Shown piece after piece: positions 59,401 through 64,000 of a stretch of DNA of 64,000 nt (positions within the stretch are counted from its first letter, which is position 1; each line of letters opens with the position of its first letter). The position numbers and the translations under genes are program-made. The stretch is from Erwinia billingiae Eb661 (GTDB taxonomy: Bacteria; Pseudomonadota; Gammaproteobacteria; Enterobacterales; Enterobacteriaceae): NCBI RefSeq assembly GCF_000196615.1, contig NC_014305.1:105779-169778 (forward strand), given 5' to 3'. The notes beneath the pieces are model-generated. The model was given only the letters and a program-made list of their open reading frames with translations. It was not told the DNA's origin and searched no databases.

Positions 59401-62037
59401 GAGATGGAAAAGATGATCATCGGCGAAATCACCGCCGGGAAGAACACCCAGATGCCCCTGATGCCGGAAGTCCCGCCATCGCTGCTGAGCGGCCTGACGG
59501 ACGGGCAGAAGGGCGCCACCACCCTCATCCTGCAGAGTACTGACCGCTTCACCGCGGTACAGGGCTACGCGGGGGTGGGGAAAACCACGCAGTTTGCGGC
59601 GGTGAAGGCGGCCATCGATACCCTGCCGGAAGGTGAACGTCCGCTCATCATCGGGCTGGCGCCCACGCACCGGGCGGTGAAGGAGATGCGCGACGTCGGC
59701 ATCGATGCGCAGACGCTGAAGTCCTTCGTGATGGACTGGCAGCAGCGCAGCGCCGCCGGCGAGAGCGTACGCTACGACAAAACGCTGTTTCTGATTGATG
59801 AGTCGTCGATGCTGGGTAACCAGGACACGGCAGCGGCCTACCGCGCGATTGCGGCCGGCGACGGGCGTGCCGTCCCGGTGGGGGACGTGGCCCAGCTGGA
59901 GTCGCCCGAGAGCGGCGCGCCGTTCCGGCTGATGCAGGAGCGCAGCCCGATAGACGTGGCGGTGATGAAGGAGATCGTGCGCCAGCGTGATGCGAACCTG
60001 AAGTCGGCGGTTTACAGCGTTATCGAAAATAAAGCCGGGGCGGCGCTGGAGAAGATTGAGCAGGTGTCGCCGCTAACCGTGCCGCGCAGGGCGGGGGCGG
60101 TGCCACCGTCCCGCTCGGTGGTGGAAACGCAGGATCCGGTCGCCTTCATCGTGGCCGACTACATGAGCCGCACCGACGTGGCACGGGAGGAGACGATGAT
60201 ACTGGTGCAGCTTCATGCCGACAGGCGGGCCATCAACAGCGGGATCCACAACGCGATGGTGGCCACAAAAGAGCTGGGTGATAAGGCGGTGACGGTGCCG
60301 GTATTGGACAGGGTGACCGGCGGCCGGCACGACTTTAACCGTATTCAGGACTGGAAGACGGGGCAGATGGTGCTGGCAAATGAACGCTACCTGAGCGTGA
60401 CCGGCGTCGACCGCGGCACCGGCCGGGTGCTGCTGCGCGATGAGAACGGCCGCATGCAGTACTACTCGCCGGCGGAGCTGAACGCCACGGAAATCGAGGT
60501 ATTCGAAAAGCGGAACATCGAGCTGCGTGAGGGCGACAGCGTGCGCCTGAACAAAACGCAGAAGCGGGCGGGCCACGCGGCGCACGAGCAGTACCGGGTG
60601 GAGGCGCTGCGCGACAACGGCGAAATCGTGCTGAGGAACCGGGACGGGGTGAAGGTTATCGATCCGGCTGCGGTGACCGCCGACCGGCACGTTGACTATG
60701 CGTGGGCGGTCACGGGCTACGGCGGGCAGGGCGCCAGCGCCGCCTATGACATCGTGCTGGAGGGAACGGAGGGCGCGCGTGAGCGCATGAGCGGCATGCG
60801 GGCCTTCTATATTAACGTCTCGCGGGTCCGGGACCACGTGCAGGTGGTGACCGACGGCCTGGATAAGTGGGTGGCCACGCTGCGCGAGAAGGACACCGGC
60901 CCGGCCACGGCACACGACGCACTGACGCCGGAACCGGCGCGGGCGCAGGCCCGCAGCATCTGGGCAATGGGGCAGGCTGTCTCAAAAACCGCCATCGGGC
61001 GGGCCTTTCTGCGGGAGCAGGGGCTTAAGGACAGCCCGGTGACGGCACGCGTCATTCCGCCCACGCATAAGTACCCTGTGCCGCACCTGACGCTGCCTGC
61101 ATATGACGGTAACGGTAAATCTGCCGGGCTCACCCTCATTCCGCTGCAGCCGGATACCGGGCGGATAAAGGCCGGGGAGGTGCGCCAGCTGGTGACTAAC
61201 GGGGCGCAGGCCGCCATCCTGCAGAAGAGCCGCAGCGGGCAAACGCTGATTGTCAGCGATCTGACGCAGGGGCTGGCGGCCGCCCGGGACAACCCGGCCT
61301 CGGGCGTGCTGCTGCTGACCGGACGGCATGCCCCTTCCGCGCAGCTGCTGAAGGTGGCCGGCGGGCTGCCCGACCGCGCGACGCGTCCGGACGCCACGCT
61401 GCTGCGGCTGGTGCAGTCTGAGCTGCAGGCGGTACTGCGCGACCTGCCGCCGGATGCTCCGGTACCTGACGAGCGGACGGCACTGCGGGCGGCTCTGGAG
61501 GCCGTTGAGAAGGCGCAGCTGGCTCAGGAGATCCGTATGCCACCAGAAACGCTCGCGCAGCAGACCGGAACCAGCCTGCCGGACGTTACACGCGAGCTGG
61601 CCAGCCGGATAGAGGAAAGGATGAAGCAGCAGATACCGCCACTTCCGGGTGAGAAAGTCCCGGACTATGCTTCACTGGTGCGTGACGCGTCGGCCGCGCT
61701 GGCCGGCAGTGACGCATTGCCGGGCGGTGCGGTGCGGGCGGTACTGAGCGCGCTGTCAGGCTCCGGACTATCGGCGGATATGCGCCTTAGCGGCGATGTG
61801 ACGCAGGGTGGCGGCGTACCGGCCTCCGTGCTGAAGCAGGTGCACGAGGAGCAGGCGCGGGGCAGGACGCAAGCCGGTCCGGAACAGCCCGCCGTTTCTG
61901 GGAAAGCCCTGGCCGGCGCGGTGCGGGAGCTCGACAGGCAGCACGCTCCTGAGCTGCCGCCAGCGCCACGCGGGCAGGAAATGGAACATAAGGAACTAAA
62001 TCATGAGCCGCAGCGTCATATCCAGAAGGAACGTTAA
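56470..62037 (+). CDS. traI: TraI relaxase-helicase
   Basis: 1855 residues (F TraI 1756). Catalytic tyrosines fall at the same places as in F: Tyr16, Tyr17, Tyr23 and Tyr24 (GYYSSKDNYYFL). The metal site includes His157 and His159 (DPQIHTHAVLANV). The active helicase Walker A is GYAGVGKTTQ near 1032-1041, DESSML follows near 1112, and a C-terminal domain with HKYPVPHLTLPAYDGNGKSA follows. It nicks oriT and unwinds the strand 5' to 3'. The last 35 bases overlap an upstream reading of the Hha-like frame. Confidence 0.97.
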   Translation: MMTVAPVASAADAAGYYSSKDNYYFLDDLQSQWLGEGARELGLEGPVDLDAFTAVLHGKLPNGVELGKEVQGNHVHRPGHDFTFSAPKSISMLILAGGDRRLLEAHHEAVKETLAVMEQMVSARDTKDGITSIVPTGKMVAALFTHDTSRNLDPQIHTHAVLANVTELEGKWKALATDYVHGAGFIETMYRHQVSFGKIYRNALKGKTEALGFETELTGGKHELWEVKGFSDEVLDVFSSRYREIHARVGDEASLKSRDVAALDTRQRKQDISRYGEDTAAMPVTEALTRTRAQPEAGISREDGPAGRAEKHPGPAKEMPISKPETADGRSRLQDRWQRQMDDLGFDLSGVMKEATLRAAKRPLPGEERPLPPDAMMAVRTAISVLSDSRTRFTYGDLLMTAHEAGEAQQSVPHLRQAIDRAVSENLLAPLDGDKGVFTSHIHLLDELSVQALAADIVKENKVVSFRSPENEAPARLRGVEFAPVAILSAPASVQRLRETTEELVTMSRENGREVKVLASSAERGMSLGKSALLKDDILYRSRVLDSTFSLSPQSTLIVEGAEKLGLKEMLVLTGEAREKNAQLLFLDSPGRQSNANALSVLSSAGVERHGLTEPAPGLEARVISIGDKRDRYRALAERYADLSGLDATVTASVVGAREQQQLTGLIRDALQNAGKLGREDVSIEARTPVFMTAKERRLPASWQAGMVLEDRSEKSETRHYVIDRVHAETRMLSLVDGDGVLSRLKLGELTGDWRAFTAEKISVAQGEQLFALAADKTTGLKAHDRLTVTAVEKDGLTLMRAGQGKPLRVPTDRPLYVTHGYVSAPGSRDNEQGTVLASLNARDLSANMMNALAQSGHEAEIFTGEALSRAEERLGRMRTTRSPLALVRQASGKEETGEALTALNAAVRTDVQKAVSRAVAQMRDVSFSEVKLLDQAVSFTDDVGALRGEIARLAKAGDLMPVKVGGEPRYVARATWEMEKMIIGEITAGKNTQMPLMPEVPPSLLSGLTDGQKGATTLILQSTDRFTAVQGYAGVGKTTQFAAVKAAIDTLPEGERPLIIGLAPTHRAVKEMRDVGIDAQTLKSFVMDWQQRSAAGESVRYDKTLFLIDESSMLGNQDTAAAYRAIAAGDGRAVPVGDVAQLESPESGAPFRLMQERSPIDVAVMKEIVRQRDANLKSAVYSVIENKAGAALEKIEQVSPLTVPRRAGAVPPSRSVVETQDPVAFIVADYMSRTDVAREETMILVQLHADRRAINSGIHNAMVATKELGDKAVTVPVLDRVTGGRHDFNRIQDWKTGQMVLANERYLSVTGVDRGTGRVLLRDENGRMQYYSPAELNATEIEVFEKRNIELREGDSVRLNKTQKRAGHAAHEQYRVEALRDNGEIVLRNRDGVKVIDPAAVTADRHVDYAWAVTGYGGQGASAAYDIVLEGTEGARERMSGMRAFYINVSRVRDHVQVVTDGLDKWVATLREKDTGPATAHDALTPEPARAQARSIWAMGQAVSKTAIGRAFLREQGLKDSPVTARVIPPTHKYPVPHLTLPAYDGNGKSAGLTLIPLQPDTGRIKAGEVRQLVTNGAQAAILQKSRSGQTLIVSDLTQGLAAARDNPASGVLLLTGRHAPSAQLLKVAGGLPDRATRPDATLLRLVQSELQAVLRDLPPDAPVPDERTALRAALEAVEKAQLAQEIRMPPETLAQQTGTSLPDVTRELASRIEERMKQQIPPLPGEKVPDYASLVRDASAALAGSDALPGGAVRAVLSALSGSGLSADMRLSGDVTQGGGVPASVLKQVHEEQARGRTQAGPEQPAVSGKALAGAVRELDRQHAPELPPAPRGQEMEHKELNHEPQRHIQKER

Positions 62038-62059
62038 CCTGCTGAGCATAAAGAGAAAG

Positions 62060-62263
62060 ATGACACGAGAAGAATGGCTGTACCGGCTGCGCCGGTGTAC
62101 GTCACCGGACACGCTGGAGAAAGTGGCCGAGCACCAGAACTACACCCTGACCGGGGACGAGCTGTACCGCTTTAACGCCGCCGCCGACCACCGGCGGGCC
62201 GAGCTGGTTTCCGGTCGTCTTTACGACAAAATCCCCAAATCACTGTGGCGCCACGTGCGCTGA
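62060..62263 (+). CDS. Hha/YmoA-family nucleoid modulator
   Basis: 67 residues from ATG 62060. EEWLYRLRRCTSPDTLEKVA, then LTGDELYRFNAAADHRRAEL and RLYDKIPKSLWRHVR match Hha/YmoA/RmoA. Hha proteins pair with H-NS to silence AT-rich, acquired DNA. R100 encodes a relative (RmoA) that affects transfer. It is the first gene after traI and probably co-transcribed. It could silence the AT-rich signalling operon at 27-30 kb; this is inference. Confidence 0.9.
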   Translation: MTREEWLYRLRRCTSPDTLEKVAEHQNYTLTGDELYRFNAAADHRRAELVSGRLYDKIPKSLWRHVR

Positions 62264-62273
62264 GGACATCCCT

Positions 62274-63059
62274 TTGAAACACACCATGAAGGCGGCCATG
62301 ACGGCCGCCCTGCTGTGCTGCCTGTCGTCTGCGGGTGCGGCACAGCCCGCCGGGACTTTCACCCCTGAGCAGCAGGCTCAGATTGGCCGGATTGCCGGTG
62401 ATTATCTGCTGGCACACCCGGAGATTTTACTGCAGGTGAGCCAGAAGCTGCAGGCGCAGCAGGCAGAGCGTCAGTCGCTGGCCATGCGCGCGGCTGCAGT
62501 GAAGCTGCCGGGCCCGCTGACCACTGACCCGGACGTGCCGGCTGTGGGGCCAGACGGTGCGCGCGTGGCGGTGATTGAGTTCTTTGATTACCAGTGCGTG
62601 TTCTGCAGCCGGATGGCGCCTGTGGTGGAGCAGGTGATGAAGGCCCGCCCGGACGTTAAGTACATCTTCAAAGACTGGCCCATCTTCGCCGGCAAATGGG
62701 AAACCTCCCGGACGGCCGCGGAGCGTGGTCTGCAGGTCTGGAAACAAAAAGGGCCGTCGGCGTATATGACCTACCACAACGGGATTTATGCCACCGGGCA
62801 CGATGAGGGACAGCTGACGCAGGCGGACATTGACCGGGTGAGTGCCACCGCCGGCTTTGACCCGAAAGCGCCTGCGGACATCTCCGCGGAGGCGGTGACC
62901 GGACGCAATGACGGTCTGGCGCAGGCCACCGGACTGACCGGCACGCCGGGCTTCATCATCATGCCGTTAAGCGGTGCCACCACGGAGAACACCACCGTCC
63001 TCGGCGGCGCCGTACCGGCAGAGCAGCTGCAGGCCGCCATCGACCGTGCGGCGAACTGA
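62274..63059 (+). CDS. DsbA-family periplasmic thiol oxidoreductase
   Basis: 261 residues. Signal peptide MKAAMTAALLCCLSSAGAAQ. An N-terminal helical region (about 28-75) precedes a DsbA/Com1-like thioredoxin fold with VIEFFDYQCVFCSRMAPVVE (CVFC near 107-110) and a cis-Pro loop GTPGFII. It may supply disulfides for Cys-rich TraN and TraU, replacing the F TrbB activity, since this TrbB lacks CXXC. It starts 10 bp after the Hha-like gene. Confidence 0.9.
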   Translation: MKHTMKAAMTAALLCCLSSAGAAQPAGTFTPEQQAQIGRIAGDYLLAHPEILLQVSQKLQAQQAERQSLAMRAAAVKLPGPLTTDPDVPAVGPDGARVAVIEFFDYQCVFCSRMAPVVEQVMKARPDVKYIFKDWPIFAGKWETSRTAAERGLQVWKQKGPSAYMTYHNGIYATGHDEGQLTQADIDRVSATAGFDPKAPADISAEAVTGRNDGLAQATGLTGTPGFIIMPLSGATTENTTVLGGAVPAEQLQAAIDRAAN

Positions 63060-63101
63060 CCGCAACGGGCAGGTTTGCTACTGATTATCAGGAGGAAGAC
63101 G

Positions 63102-63638
63102 ATGCGTAAACACGCTTTATACATGATGTTAACGGCAGTCCTGGCCGGCGTTCCGGCGTTCAGCGCCGTGGCTGCGCCGGAAGTCGCCGTGGGTTTTTCA
63201 CCGGAGGGGAGCGCGGAGCAGCTGGTTATCAGCACCCTCGGTGATGCGCGGGAAAGCATCCGGCTGATGGGATATTCGTTCACATCCCCTGAAGTGGTTA
63301 AGGCGCTGACGGCAGCAAAACGCCGGGGCGTGGACGTGAGGGTGGTCGTGGATGAGAAGGCCAACCGCAGCCGTATCAGCCAGTCGGCCATGACGCTGCT
63401 TGCCGGGGCACAGATACCGCTGCGAACCGTGAGCATATTTCCCATCACGCACGATAAATTTTTCGTGGTGGACGGGGGCATGGTGGAAACCGGATCGCTG
63501 AACTTCACCCGCTCAGGTGAGCGCTACAACTCGGAAAACGTCATTGTGCTGAAGGACATGCCGGACGTGGCGCAGCGCTATCTCACTCACTGGCAGAGCC
63601 GGTGGGATCATGGAGCCGACTGGTTCCCCGCTCAGTAA
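63102..63638 (+). CDS. Nuc-like phospholipase-D-fold endonuclease
   Basis: 178 residues from ATG 63102 (AGGAGGAAGACG). Signal peptide HALYMMLTAVLAGVPAFSAV. A single HKD motif (THDKFFVVDGGMVETGSLNF) means it acts as a dimer, like pKM101 Nuc. Family members are periplasmic, metal-independent DNA/RNA nucleases. The role in conjugation is not known. It ends the tra-linked cluster. Confidence 0.9.
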   Translation: MRKHALYMMLTAVLAGVPAFSAVAAPEVAVGFSPEGSAEQLVISTLGDARESIRLMGYSFTSPEVVKALTAAKRRGVDVRVVVDEKANRSRISQSAMTLLAGAQIPLRTVSIFPITHDKFFVVDGGMVETGSLNFTRSGERYNSENVIVLKDMPDVAQRYLTHWQSRWDHGADWFPAQ

Positions 63639-63782
63639 GATTATCATTTCGCAGGTCCCCCACCTTCCGGGCATGACGGGCGCGCCAACGCCGGTCACGC
63701 TGACGTTCAAAGTAAGTCGCTGATTTACAGTAGATGTAGTATCCTCATCCTAGATTCCTTTTTGATCTGTGAGGAGGCTGAA
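63639..63782 (+). promoter_or_regulatory. copB promoter region
   Basis: Holds TTTACA near 63723 and TAGTAT near 63738 as a possible weakly spaced promoter, then TGTGAGGAGGCTGAA as ribosome site for copB. No gene is seen here. Confidence 0.45.
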
Positions 63783-64000
63783 ATGCCGCATGCTGTGAAT
63801 CAAGAATCATCCTCATCGAAAACTAAGCGCCCTTACAGAAAAGGCAACGCACTTAGCGATGCTGAAAAGCAGAGTATGTCTGTTGCCCGTAAACGAGTGA
63901 CTCATAAAGAAGTGAAAGTTTTCATTGAGCCGCAACTTAAAGAACTGCTCATGAATATGTGCGAGCAGGATGGATTAACGCAAGCAGAAGTGCTTGGGCA
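63783..64000 (+). CDS. copB: CopB/RepA2-type replication repressor, partial
   Basis: The first 72 codons of a CopB-like protein, cut by the window end. SSSSKTKRPYRKGNALSDAE, then KQSMSVARKRVTHKEVKVFI and MCEQDGLTQAEVL follow R1 CopB closely. CopB represses the repA promoter in IncFII plasmids. An IncFII-type replicon therefore continues beyond the right edge. Confidence 0.93.
   Translation, partial: MPHAVNQESSSSKTKRPYRKGNALSDAEKQSMSVARKRVTHKEVKVFIEPQLKELLMNMCEQDGLTQAEVLG

Noticed and set aside
60073..60915. 280-codon minus frame
   Set aside because: Shadow inside traI.

Overview
The window is most of an IncF-type conjugative plasmid of an enterobacterium. The evidence is a nearly complete F-like transfer operon in canonical order, an F-like leading region (orphan methylase, ArdB/KlcA-type antirestriction protein, ParB-like protein, PsiA, gene X), a TP228-type parFG partition locus, and an IncFII-type copB that begins at the right edge. 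A degenerate IS3-family element whose OrfB remnant reads like ISEhe3-type transposases, an IS30-family element and the GC-rich tra genes suggest an Erwinia/Pantoea/Enterobacter-like host. The sequence alone does not fix the genus.

Layout. 0-1 kb: an origin-like segment with iteron-like repeats, a GATC cluster and a DnaA box. 1-2 kb: an IS3 remnant. 2.4-4.6 kb: mazEF toxin-antitoxin, an amber-interrupted ORF, and parFG with ACTC/GAGT boxes. 5-7.1 kb: umuDC with a LexA box. 7.4-16.1 kb: cargo, comprising hypotheticals, an IS30 element, a chorismate mutase-like protein, a BhsA-like periplasmic protein, a divergent AraC/MFS pair and a divergent flavin hydroxylase/TetR pair. 16.4-25.3 kb: the leading region, all genes on + and interspersed with GC-rich, hairpin-forming non-coding repeats. 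25.3-26.6 kb: gene X and oriT. 26.6-30.8 kb: traM, then an AT-rich minus-strand operon of receiver protein, GNAT acetyltransferase, periplasmic molybdopterin-fold protein and histidine kinase, sitting where F has traJ and traY. 30.8-62 kb: traA to traI. 62-63.6 kb: an Hha-like gene, a DsbA-like gene and a Nuc-like phospholipase-D-fold nuclease. 63.8 kb: copB, running off the edge.

How it fits together. The inferred nic lies on the minus strand with the leading region to its left, so the strand that enters the recipient first is the template strand of the + leading genes. That geometry suits expression from single-stranded promoters, and the repeated hairpin modules lie just upstream of leading-region genes.

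Two regulatory features stand out. The first is the two-component-like operon in the traJ/traY position. The second is a plasmid-encoded RfaH/NusG paralogue inside the tra operon, paired with a perfect GGCGGTAGC ops-type sequence inside the 5' end of traA; together they suggest self-encoded antitermination of the transfer operon. No traJ, traY, traX, finO or psiB was recognised.
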